Shown: in pieces, positions 1 through 7,962 of the stretch | How the letters are laid out: every line of letters starts with the position of its first letter | How positions within the stretch are numbered: the stretch's first letter is position 1 | Assembly: GCA_029979005.1 (NCBI GenBank) | Contig: JAPOIJ010000007.1 | Coordinates: 1 to 59,546, forward strand | Length of the DNA: 59,546 bases | From: Planctomycetota bacterium | Lineage (GTDB): Bacteria; Planctomycetota; Planctomycetia; Pirellulales; Pirellulaceae | Direction of reading: 5' to 3' | Made by a program: the position numbers and the translations under genes | The notes under the pieces: model-generated | Database searches by the model: none | The model's input: only the letters and a program-made list of their open reading frames with translations | What the model was told of the DNA's origin: nothing

Positions 1-477
1 ATCAACTTCAGAATCAACTTCTCCTTCCGCCTCAGCCGCCTCTTTTCGCTGCTTTAGAAACGCTTCGATCATTGCTTTTTGGGACCGCGGATCAGGCGTC
101 GCGATTTGCTGTAATCCGACGAGAAATAGATCAAAGAATGCGATGACCAGGATCCCAAGCAGCAATCCAAGAATCATCATGATAAACACGGTGAACACGC
201 GTGGTTCGTTGACCCAATTCAGTGCCGCCAGCATAAATCCTGTGGACGTAATCATTGCACTGATGGCCGTGCGGCGGCGATATTTCCGAATCTCAAATGC
301 AACAATGCGCTTATTCTTAGGATCCGAAATGACTTCATTGAGATGTCGACGGTGACCCAAAAAAAGAAACAAACCTGACGCGATGGCAGCAATACCCAGA
401 ATTAAAGAGACCCCTTTGATACTCTCAAACGCTCCGAGCAACTCGAACGACTGAATTACAGATCCAGAATCAATCAC
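1..477 (-). CDS. Small multi-pass membrane protein, C-terminus cut off by the window edge
   Basis: An open frame reads unbroken from a GTG codon to the window edge (159 codons seen), so the C-terminus is missing. The GTG is preceded by GGAAG with a 9-nt spacer, which is why I chose it; there is no ATG near the N-terminus. The protein has three likely membrane segments: roughly residues 18-35, 75-90 and 95-120. A basic cytoplasmic-looking stretch rich in Arg/Lys lies between the first and second. After the third segment comes a charged tail rich in Lys, Glu and Ala. I recognise no family motif. Its role is unknown; it lies upstream of nothing obvious on the same strand except the M28 enzyme, which would be read after... 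before it at a 64-nt gap, so the two may be cotranscribed. Confidence 0.6.
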   Translation of the reverse strand, partial: MIDSGSVIQSFELLGAFESIKGVSLILGIAAIASGLFLFLGHRRHLNEVISDPKNKRIVAFEIRKYRRRTAISAMITSTGFMLAALNWVNEPRVFTVFIMMILGLLLGILVIAFFDLFLVGLQQIATPDPRSQKAMIEAFLKQRKEAAEAEGEVDSEVD

Positions 478-541
478 AATAAATTACTTCCAACGGAAAG
501 AATACGTTTTAAAAAACGATACAAAGTTGCGACAAGCTAAT

Positions 542-1699
542 TTACTTTTCAGCTTCCTGTTTTTTTTGAAGCCAAGCCAAAACGACAGCACCGACTTTCC
601 CGAGCGATTCAGCGGAACAGTTCTCTAATTTGTCCTCTCGCGTATGCCAGTATATGTTTCCCGCAGTTGGGTTGGGGAAATTAAAATCAATAATATCACA
701 GGTCGGTATTTTGGCGATTTCGTTCAATGGCAGGTGATCATCACGAATGAACTTAAATTCTTCCGGCACAAATTCCTTTACGCCAATCTCGCGAGCAACA
801 TCCCATATCTCCTCCGTCAAACCACGTGCGAAGTGAAGACTATTTCCCTCTAGTGGTATTTGCAGATCTTTATCAGCAACCATATCGACTAAAACTGCGC
901 ACTCATAACGCCACTCTGGAATTCCTTTTGAATATTGCTCGGCAAAGAATATTGATCCCAAAAACATTTGATCTCGAGGACGCTGGATTACAAACTCCTC
1001 TCCATCGAAAAAGATGAAATCTACTCCAAACACACCGTCGAGTGATTCCATGTGATGCCCCAATTCACAGAGCAGAGCGACGCCACTTCCTCCGTCATTC
1101 GCGCCAATAAATTTCGCGCGAGGATTTCGCTTATCCGCATCAGCGAATGGACGCGTGTCATGATGACAACAAATTAAAATCCGCCGAGTCCGCTCTGGAT
1201 GCCATCGAATCAATAAATTGTGTAATTTTACATTCTTCCCGTTATAAGGACTCTTGGCGATGAATTCCTGCCGCAGAAATTGACCGCCAATCGACTCAAA
1301 ATGAGCCTGAATGTATTTCATTTGCTTTACCATCCCCTTGGAAGCGCTGGGACGGGGACCGATTTTACAGATGTCCCTCAGGTAGTCGAACGATCGGTTT
1401 CCATCAAAAGCTGATTTCTGGTCCTGGGAAATCAGTCGCAGGGGCGGCTTTAAGGGTTTTGATTCCTGCTGAGCAAACCGAATCAGATTACCAGCCGGAG
1501 TCTGCTGCAAAACATTAGAACCCTGCTCTTGGGTCACCAACGCGGATGCGTTATCGGTAATGCCAAAAACAGTGGCAAGAATAACAACCAAAAAACCAAT
1601 TGGAGATGAGACTACTTTAATAATTAAGTCAATCGCTTCGCCAACACGCATTCGAGTCACCTTATAGTTGCTAGCGAACGAAATCTGCGAGCTTCGCAT
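542..1699 (-). CDS. Membrane-anchored M28-family glutaminyl-peptide cyclotransferase-like protein
   Basis: This is a zinc aminopeptidase-fold (M28) protein closest in motif content to glutaminyl cyclases, which turn N-terminal Gln or Glu into pyroglutamate. Numbering from the ATG, a single N-terminal membrane segment (about 34-48) acts as anchor or uncleaved signal. The catalytic domain follows, with HHDTRP near 179, GANDGGSG with Asp202, FFDGEE with Glu234/Glu235, a DDH near 320-322 and YWHTREDKL with His352. The Asp/Glu/His set fits the single-zinc site of QC enzymes rather than the two-zinc site of aminopeptidases. A TTG two codons earlier is possible, but the ATG has AGAGG at suitable spacing. 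The protein probably acts in the periplasm. An M28 aminopeptidase is the alternative; I favour QC. Confidence 0.8.
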   Translation of the reverse strand: MRSSQISFASNYKVTRMRVGEAIDLIIKVVSSPIGFLVVILATVFGITDNASALVTQEQGSNVLQQTPAGNLIRFAQQESKPLKPPLRLISQDQKSAFDGNRSFDYLRDICKIGPRPSASKGMVKQMKYIQAHFESIGGQFLRQEFIAKSPYNGKNVKLHNLLIRWHPERTRRILICCHHDTRPFADADKRNPRAKFIGANDGGSGVALLCELGHHMESLDGVFGVDFIFFDGEEFVIQRPRDQMFLGSIFFAEQYSKGIPEWRYECAVLVDMVADKDLQIPLEGNSLHFARGLTEEIWDVAREIGVKEFVPEEFKFIRDDHLPLNEIAKIPTCDIIDFNFPNPTAGNIYWHTREDKLENCSAESLGKVGAVVLAWLQKKQEAEK

Positions 1700-1933
1700 T
1701 CCCAAACGCCTCTCCCCTCATCATACGCAAGTCGCATCATCAATCCAACGCTCATTCGAGTCTTAGTGCCTTTGGAAGCCTAATTATTTTTCTAAAATTG
1801 AATTTATTCGCCTCCCTCCAAGCCCCATCATGTTATGCCGGCAGCCGTCAAATCGGCATGGTTGATATACACCAATAATCGTAGAATTCAACTTCAGAGA
1901 GCAGTCACAGAGACTAAGCCGCAATCGCAAGAG

Positions 1934-1952
1934 GCCGAATAGACAATTCGGC
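1934..1952 (+). other. Perfect 7-bp hairpin in the leader of the DUF4254 gene
   Basis: GCCGAAT and ATTCGGC form a perfect stem with the five-base loop AGACA, ending 19 nt before the ATG of the DUF4254 gene. It has no following T run, so it is not a classical terminator. It could be a leader hairpin affecting translation or RNA stability, or chance. The rest of the 272-nt gap between this gene and the divergent M28 gene shows no convincing promoter. Confidence 0.3.
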
Positions 1953-1971
1953 TGCAACTTTGGATGGAACC

Positions 1972-2625
1972 ATGATCGACATTAAAGAAATTACCGACCT
2001 GCAAACATTGACAGTTGATCGTTGGCACAAGCTGCCGGTTGACAACCAATATGATGGGTTCCTAAAAATTGTCTGCGAACAACATAGCTTTAATTATCTT
2101 TTGTGGCACGAAGAGGATATCGCGCGGTCGAGAGATGTTACCGACGCCGAGATCGCTCGTGTTAAAAGATCGATCGACGGATACAACCAACAACGAAACG
2201 ATTGGATTGAAAAAATTGATGACCAGATTGCCTTAATTGTCAATTCATCGGGAATAGAAGTTGCTCCCGATGCCCCAATGAATACCGAAACTCCTGGTTG
2301 CACTATTGATCGATTGTCGATTCTGGCACTGAGACTGTATCACCTCCATGAACAACTCGAACGAGATGATGTCTCAGAAGAGCATTTCGAATCCGTAAGA
2401 CAAAAAATAGCCATATGCCGATTACAGCAGGATGATCTCTCCAAGTCACTTGAACAGTTGATTGACGATATTCTCTCTGGAAAGAAACGCCATCGAACTT
2501 ATCGGCAGTTTAAAATGTACAATGATCCAACCTTGAATCCCTACCTATACCAGTCTGGCTCCACAAGTCCCGGCAAACCCCATACTGCATTAAACAATGC
2601 GTCAGAATCTGCAACGGCGCCTTAG
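1972..2625 (+). CDS. DUF4254 domain-containing protein
   Basis: A 217-aa soluble, mainly helical protein matching DUF4254 by its overall pattern: a Trp/His-rich N-terminal part (LTVDRWHKLP, FNYLLWHEEDIARS), then a D-A-E-I-A-R-V-K helix and a long amphipathic pair of helices containing NQQRND. No enzyme motif is known to me for this family. The reading frame extends upstream to a TTG, but the ATG chosen here is the first ordinary start and has a GGA-rich stretch just before it. In other bacteria DUF4254 genes often lie beside family 9 glycosyltransferases of envelope polysaccharide synthesis (from memory). A GT9 gene lies 1 kb away here, converging on the pair. The EEP-domain gene begins 12 nt downstream, so the two are almost certainly cotranscribed. 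Confidence 0.75.
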   Translation: MIDIKEITDLQTLTVDRWHKLPVDNQYDGFLKIVCEQHSFNYLLWHEEDIARSRDVTDAEIARVKRSIDGYNQQRNDWIEKIDDQIALIVNSSGIEVAPDAPMNTETPGCTIDRLSILALRLYHLHEQLERDDVSEEHFESVRQKIAICRLQQDDLSKSLEQLIDDILSGKKRHRTYRQFKMYNDPTLNPYLYQSGSTSPGKPHTALNNASESATAP

Positions 2626-2637
2626 CAAACCGTCTCA

Positions 2638-3642
2638 ATGAACGAAAAAGTCGCTAACGCAAAACGATCGGGAATAGTCTCTGTTTTCCAATCGATCATC
2701 TCAAAGTGTACCCTCGCTCTTGGCCTGCTGACGGCGGGGGTGTTTTTGTTTACGCTCACCGGAAGATATTTCTTCCTGGCCGAACTTGCTTGTAATTTTA
2801 GATTCCAAATCCTGTTGGCACTTGTTGCCATCGGACTCATTTCGGTGGTGGTAAAGCGATACAGGCTTGCCGGCCTATTGGCTTTTCTGGCGTTTCTTGC
2901 CACTTCAGGAACTGTGTCAACGTACTATCCAGTGGCCCAAACTGCGACAACTTCTCAGACGCTAAGAATTATGTCATTCAATGTGCTAGTCACGAATCGG
3001 GATTACCAATCGTTTATCGCCGAGGTGCTAAAACAGGATCCGGATGTCTTAACGATCATCGAATACTCAAAAAAATGGAACGATGGGCTCGCGGATTTTA
3101 AAAAATCCTATCCCTATGTAGTCAGCAAACCTCGACAGCACGGTTTCGGTGTTGCCATCTTTAGCAAGTATCCACTTTCAGATATCCGCGAAAACAAGTT
3201 GCCGGCTATTAATATTGACAATCCATTTCTCTCAGCAGTCGTTTCATTCAACGAACAAGCGATACGGCTTGCCGCCGTTCACGCCTATTCACCTACCACG
3301 AGAGCTCGACTGTCATTTAGAAATCAGCAATTCGAAAGAGTTGCCGAATTACTTGGCGATTCGAAGATTCCAACTGTCGTCGTCGGGGATTTTAATTGCA
3401 CTCCCTGGTCACCATTTTTGACGGATTTTCAGGTAAAGACGGGACTCAGAGACAGCCGACAAGGCTTTGGAAATCAAGCGACTTGGCCGACTCAATGGAA
3501 AACCTTTCGAATACCGATCGACCATGCATTCGTTTCCCCAGAGATTTGCGTGCACGATCGGTACGTTGGCAACGCAACCGGCTCAGACCATCTGCCAATT
3601 ATCTTGGAAATCTCAACCGAAACAGCCAAACAAAATGACTAG
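2638..3642 (+). CDS. Membrane-anchored endonuclease/exonuclease/phosphatase (EEP) family protein
   Basis: A 334-aa protein with three hydrophobic segments in the first 100 residues (about 23-40, 50-70 and 75-92), then an EEP (DNase I-like) domain. Visible motifs are IMSFNVL (about 110-116), DVLTIIE with the metal-binding Glu, VVVGDFNCTPWS with the catalytic Asp-Phe-Asn, and the terminal GSDHLP with the catalytic His. The domain probably faces the periplasm. Substrates in this family range from phosphodiesters to phospholipids, so the substrate cannot be named. The start lies 12 nt after the DUF4254 stop without a clear Shine-Dalgarno, suggesting coupled translation. Its last four bases overlap the 3' end of the opposing GT9 gene. 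Confidence 0.85.
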   Translation: MNEKVANAKRSGIVSVFQSIISKCTLALGLLTAGVFLFTLTGRYFFLAELACNFRFQILLALVAIGLISVVVKRYRLAGLLAFLAFLATSGTVSTYYPVAQTATTSQTLRIMSFNVLVTNRDYQSFIAEVLKQDPDVLTIIEYSKKWNDGLADFKKSYPYVVSKPRQHGFGVAIFSKYPLSDIRENKLPAINIDNPFLSAVVSFNEQAIRLAAVHAYSPTTRARLSFRNQQFERVAELLGDSKIPTVVVGDFNCTPWSPFLTDFQVKTGLRDSRQGFGNQATWPTQWKTFRIPIDHAFVSPEICVHDRYVGNATGSDHLPIILEISTETAKQND

Positions 3643-4694
3643 GCAACTGACTGAAGATTCAAACCAAGTTGCGAGATCATCTCGTCGCAGGCTTCTGTGA
3701 CATCGCTGGTTTGAATGTCACGCATTGCGTCATTCTCTGCCGACCTTCTTTCACGACAGCTCCCCGACTGGTACCACTTCTGAATAGCGGAATGCTGCGA
3801 ACCATAAGCACCTGATTCCTCTGGACGAGTGGTTCCGTAGAGCCCAACACAGGGCGTTCCTGAAGCCACGGCGAGATGCAGGGGCCCAGTATCACCTCCA
3901 ATGAAAAACGCCGATCGATTCGCAAGTGCAGCTAGTTCTGTTAAACTCGTGGCGGGGGCAATAATCGAAGCTTGCGGATCGACTTGGTGAATTACGTTCG
4001 CCATCTCACGCTCTTCATCACTGGCCCAGACAACAACACTTTGAATCCGGTATTGGCGTTTCAAATAACTGGCGACGGCTCCATATCTCTCCATCTCCCA
4101 CCTCTTTGAAGCCCAACTGCCGCCAGGATTAATTACTGTAAAGGGCTCACTTACATCAGCATTTGCAAGCCAGCTATCGATCGTCTTCACAGCCTGCTCG
4201 CAAAGTGGGAGGTCTAATTGACGCGCTTTCAAATGCTCTGGCTCAACTCCTACTGCCGTCAATAGCTCCATGGAGCGGTCGACGACGTGGGAAGTTCTGG
4301 TTTCCACAAGCCGGTTATTCAGCACCGGTGACAATTCACGCCCCCATCGACCTCGCCCTCCGACTCGTGTTTTCGCTCCACTAATCCAGCCTAGGAGCGC
4401 ACTCTTCGTGATTCCCTGAGGATCGATCGCGATATCGAATTTAAACGATCGCAAATTCTTGGCGACTTGAGACCAGCATTTTGGCTTGGTCATCCATCCC
4501 TTTGGAATCATGATAATCTCATCAAGATCGGGATGATGCCGCAGCAATTTCTGAGAAGGAGATTCAACGGCCCATGCAATAAACGCCCTCGGATACTGCT
4601 GCCTAATTGCCGACAGAACAGGCAACGTCAAGATGCAGTCCCCAATATGACTTAATCGAGTAATTAAAATTCGAGTCGGTTGTTTATCTTCCAT
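3639..4694 (-). CDS. Glycosyltransferase family 9 (lipopolysaccharide heptosyltransferase-like)
   Basis: A 351-aa GT9 (ADP-heptose:LPS heptosyltransferase, WaaC/WaaF-like) with the GT-B fold. The N-terminal domain opens with ILITRLSHIGDCILTLP. The C-terminal nucleotide-sugar site carries NPGGSWASKRW and the strongly conserved FFIGGDTGPLHLAVA, followed by GLYGTTRPE. It probably adds a heptose or related sugar to lipid A core or another envelope glycan on the inner face of the cytoplasmic membrane. It is read toward the EEP gene and shares four bases with it. A candidate promoter with an exact TTGACA lies about 80 nt upstream. The exact sugar and acceptor cannot be told from sequence. Confidence 0.88.
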   Translation of the reverse strand: MEDKQPTRILITRLSHIGDCILTLPVLSAIRQQYPRAFIAWAVESPSQKLLRHHPDLDEIIMIPKGWMTKPKCWSQVAKNLRSFKFDIAIDPQGITKSALLGWISGAKTRVGGRGRWGRELSPVLNNRLVETRTSHVVDRSMELLTAVGVEPEHLKARQLDLPLCEQAVKTIDSWLANADVSEPFTVINPGGSWASKRWEMERYGAVASYLKRQYRIQSVVVWASDEEREMANVIHQVDPQASIIAPATSLTELAALANRSAFFIGGDTGPLHLAVASGTPCVGLYGTTRPEESGAYGSQHSAIQKWYQSGSCRERRSAENDAMRDIQTSDVTEACDEMISQLGLNLQSVA

Positions 4695-4753
4695 GCCATT
4701 CCCGAGTTGCTTTGGCAGCTAAAACAAGATGTTACCGAAACCTTAAAAACAGG

Positions 4754-4791
4754 CCAATATTGATCCCCCTCCGCCTGTCAACTCAAACAGG
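4754..4791 (-). promoter_or_regulatory. Candidate sigma-70-type promoter with inverted repeat for the GT9 gene
   Basis: On the minus strand an exact TTGACA (4781-4776) is followed after 16 nt by TATTGG (4759-4754), about 60 nt before the GT9 start. A 5-bp inverted repeat (CCTGT/ACAGG, 4774-4791) overlaps the -35 box and could be an operator. The -10 match is poor, so confidence is modest. Confidence 0.35.
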
Positions 4792-4818
4792 AATAAATGC
4801 TGGCTTACCTTTGGCGAT

Positions 4819-6735
4819 TTAATCAAACCGCTGGTTCGCGGCCTCATTCTTTTTGATTTTCACCAGAATTTTTCGCACCAAAAATGCAACGATGGAAGTA
4901 AACCCGAGCGCGGCGGCACCACAATAAGCCGCCTCCCGGTAATGCTGAAAGATGACGTTACCAATGCACGGCAAAACGGTATACACAATTCCAGTCGCAC
5001 AAATTGCGGCTGCAATCGAAAGCGCAACGTCATCATCTGGCGTCACATCCCGGTTTCGCTCTGCGACCGGTTTCCAAAACGGCCCACCGGGACGAACCTT
5101 CCGGTAAAACTGATCGAGCGTCTCAGGACTCTCCGGACGCGTCAAAAACGTGACCATTAACCAGAACACAATCGTCAGCAATGCGACGACCAGCATCTTG
5201 ACTTCGGTGAGCGCTGGATCAAAACCCGCCCAAGCTACTTCACCGGCTCGTAAACTATCAACACCCGCCAACGAAGTTACCACCGATTCATAGGCAAGGA
5301 AAAACACCAAGGAACCCACCATTGATGCAATTTCACTCCACGCATTAATCCGCCACCAAAACCAACGCAACATAAAGACAGCCCCGGTACCCGCGCCGAG
5401 TGCCAACAAGATCTTCCACGCCGCATCAATTGAAACGTTGGCCATTCGGATTGCAGCAACTGCACCGGCAATCAGAATAATCAACGATGCTCCCCGTGAA
5501 GCGCGAGTCAACTGTTGCTCGGTGGCATTCGGCTTCATAAACCGCTGATACACGTCACGGACTAAATAAGACGCTCCCCAATTCATTTGAGTACTGAGCG
5601 TCGACATAAAGGCGGCAAAAAAGGTAACCAACAACAGACCATTGAGTCCCGGTTTCCCAAGATCTCGCATGACCATGGGAAACCCGACTCCGGAGTCAAA
5701 ATTTGAGTCCGCCAACTCACTGGCCCTCAACTCCGGATACAGTGCCAACGCCGCAAAGGCTACAATCAACCACGGCCATGGGCGTATACAATAATGGGCA
5801 ATCTGATACCAAAGCGTTGCTAACATCGAGTGCCGCTCATCCTTACACGCCGCCATGCGCTGCACGATGTAGCCTCCACCACCTGGTTCCGCACCGGGAT
5901 ACCAAGTTGCCCACCATTGCACCAGCAACATTATCAGAAATACATAAACCGGCAACCACGCATTTTCTCCCGTCAGACTCGGAATAAATTCAAATGCCGC
6001 GGATCCATTCTCTCCAAAATTCTCGACTACTTTGGCTTCCAATGCAGGTGCACCACCGCACTCCACGATCGCTAAATAGGCCAGTGCAGTACACCCAAAC
6101 ATCGCGAAACAAAATTGCATTGCATCCGCGATCGCGACCCCCCACATCCCTGACATCATTCCATAAATGCCAACCATCACGAGCGTAAAAAAGATGATCA
6201 ACCAGGGGCGGTAAAGAAGGGCCTCCTCGCCAAATAAACTTTGCTCGAAGGATGTGGCGCCCACGCCGTGTAAAATAGTTTCATTCAGAACCGTTACCAT
6301 CGCAGTGGTGACCCAGCCAATAATGATTGGATTCACGATCAATGCAACGTAGAGAGCTCGCGTTCCGCGCAGAGCGGCAGCCGGTCTACCAGCGTAGCGA
6401 ATCTCAACCAATTCTACATCGGTCATGACTCCGGCGCGTCGCCACAATCGAGCATAAACAAACACCGTCACCATCCCGCCAAGTGCCAGTGCCCACCAAA
6501 CCCAGTTGCCAGCCATACCATCTTGAATTGTCAATCCGACTACCGCCAATGGAGTGTCCGCAGCAAACGTCGTCGCCACCATCGAGGTACCCGCGATCCA
6601 CCACGGCAAAGAACGGCCAGAAATAAAATACTCGGCAATGTTCTTTCCCGCACGACTGCGGTACCAAAAACCGATCCCCACCATCACAATGAAGTAAAGC
6701 ACAATAATGCTGTAATCGAGAATCGTTAATGTCAT
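4819..6735 (-). CDS. Sodium:solute symporter (SSS family)
   Basis: A 638-aa polytopic protein of the SSS family (TC 2.A.21). It opens with LDYSIIVLYFIVMVGIG, followed by the family hallmark AEYFISGRSLPWW, then AGTSMVATTFAADTPLAVVG. About 13-15 hydrophobic segments can be counted. The loops carry GGGGYIVQRMAACKDERHSM, a typical SSS cytoplasmic region, and MSTLSTQMNWGASYLVRD, the conserved sodium-site helix. It should couple inward sodium movement to uptake of an organic solute; sugars, nucleosides, sialic acid or choline-like compounds are all possible. It lies 124 nt upstream of the GT9 gene on the same strand, with a separate promoter candidate between. No catabolic gene beside it hints at the substrate. 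Confidence 0.88.
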   Translation of the reverse strand: MTLTILDYSIIVLYFIVMVGIGFWYRSRAGKNIAEYFISGRSLPWWIAGTSMVATTFAADTPLAVVGLTIQDGMAGNWVWWALALGGMVTVFVYARLWRRAGVMTDVELVEIRYAGRPAAALRGTRALYVALIVNPIIIGWVTTAMVTVLNETILHGVGATSFEQSLFGEEALLYRPWLIIFFTLVMVGIYGMMSGMWGVAIADAMQFCFAMFGCTALAYLAIVECGGAPALEAKVVENFGENGSAAFEFIPSLTGENAWLPVYVFLIMLLVQWWATWYPGAEPGGGGYIVQRMAACKDERHSMLATLWYQIAHYCIRPWPWLIVAFAALALYPELRASELADSNFDSGVGFPMVMRDLGKPGLNGLLLVTFFAAFMSTLSTQMNWGASYLVRDVYQRFMKPNATEQQLTRASRGASLIILIAGAVAAIRMANVSIDAAWKILLALGAGTGAVFMLRWFWWRINAWSEIASMVGSLVFFLAYESVVTSLAGVDSLRAGEVAWAGFDPALTEVKMLVVALLTIVFWLMVTFLTRPESPETLDQFYRKVRPGGPFWKPVAERNRDVTPDDDVALSIAAAICATGIVYTVLPCIGNVIFQHYREAAYCGAAALGFTSIVAFLVRKILVKIKKNEAANQRFD

Positions 6736-6897
6736 CCCCTACTCCAGAATCAAACACATTTTTTACAAAACCGGCAAGTACTGATTGTCAGCCATGACTT
6801 GGCTACATTCCAGTCCCAAGTCACAACCCAACGACTGTAATCAGCCAGTCGCCCAACGCGCCCATTTCTTTTCCAACAACTCAAGGAAAAGAATCCG

Positions 6898-7782
6898 CTA
6901 TTTTTGAGCTTCTATTCTCTTTTTTGCGATCTCGATATACTCAGGCACACAATCAATAGCGATGAATTTTCGACCACTCCGCTTGGCTACCATTGCGGTC
7001 GTTCCAGCACCCGAAAAGGGATCTAACACAACGCCGTTAGGTGGACAGCTTGCGTTCAAACACGTCTCAACCAATGATTCTGGATAGACGGCAAAGTGAG
7101 CTTCGCGAAATTTGGAAAGCGCGATCGACCAAACCGTCCGCTTGTTTCGCCCTTTGGGATGAAATGCCTGATCCCAACGGCCATCATGTAGATTGGAATC
7201 CCCGGAATTTTTCCCCTTTTCTGGCGTTCCACCTCGCTTGCCAAAATGCCGCCTACCTCCTTTCATCTTCGATGATTCGGAAAATGTGACATGCGGCTCG
7301 CGAACCGCATCGGCATCGTAAAAGTATTCTTTTTTCGAATGGCTGAAAAAGAAAATATACTCGTGGTCAACAGTAGGTCTTGTCTTAACACTCGACGGCA
7401 TCGCATTGGGTTTATGCCAAATACAATCACTCCTGAGAACCCAGCCCACCTCTTTCAACGCAAGACAAACACGCCAAGGCATTCCAAGCAATTCACCTTT
7501 GAGGTACTTGTCACCAATCACCATCCACAGGGAACCGGTCGGCTTCACCACCCGCCTTAACTCCGAGAACAGTTCAGCCATCCGCTCAACATAGGCGGCA
7601 GGTGAAATCTCCTGTCCAATTTGCTCAATCGATCCATAATCTCTTTGTCGATAATATGGAGGGCTGGTGACAACCGTGTCGACAATTGAATCCGGAAGCT
7701 CTCGAGCAACCTCAACCGCATTGCCACAAAGAAATTCGTCGACAATATTGACTCCGACAGAAGACTTCACGGTGAACTCCAT
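6898..7782 (-). CDS. Solitary site-specific DNA methyltransferase, beta-class, SPPY motif
   Basis: A 294-aa amino-methyltransferase of DNA. The catalytic motif IV (TSPPYY, Ser40-Pro-Pro-Tyr43) comes first and the SAM-binding motif I (DPFSGAGTT, Asp254-Thr262) lies near the C-terminus. This is the beta-class order. SPPY is more usual in N4-cytosine than in N6-adenine enzymes, so N4C methylation is the better guess. FFFSHSKKEYFYDAD and WSIALSKFREAHFAVYPESL are typical of this group. No restriction endonuclease or specificity gene lies nearby: the neighbours are a symporter and argS. It therefore looks like an orphan methyltransferase. The ATG is the only good start; the 180 nt upstream hold no convincing gene. 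Confidence 0.9.
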   Translation of the reverse strand: MEFTVKSSVGVNIVDEFLCGNAVEVARELPDSIVDTVVTSPPYYRQRDYGSIEQIGQEISPAAYVERMAELFSELRRVVKPTGSLWMVIGDKYLKGELLGMPWRVCLALKEVGWVLRSDCIWHKPNAMPSSVKTRPTVDHEYIFFFSHSKKEYFYDADAVREPHVTFSESSKMKGGRRHFGKRGGTPEKGKNSGDSNLHDGRWDQAFHPKGRNKRTVWSIALSKFREAHFAVYPESLVETCLNASCPPNGVVLDPFSGAGTTAMVAKRSGRKFIAIDCVPEYIEIAKKRIEAQK

Positions 7783-7962
7783 TCCCTTATTCGCAACGTT
7801 AGAGCCTCTTGCCCCGAGTTCATTGCTAAACCATGTATGCGGTACGACCTTGGAGATCTATCGTAAACTGTTTGACGAGCTTTCCAAGATAGCGTGAAGG
7901 AATTCTGCTTGTGTTCATCAGCTACGGTAGCCAACTTCGGAAACGGCAAGCCTACCGTGACC

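Noticed and set aside
1862..1887. TTGATA/TAGAAT promoter for the DUF4254 gene
   Set aside because: The spacer is only 14 nt, too short for a normal sigma-70 promoter.
7767..7949. Minus-strand 60-codon frame overlapping the methyltransferase start
   Set aside because: Arg/Ser-rich with no domain pattern and overlapping a real gene start; looks like a chance frame.
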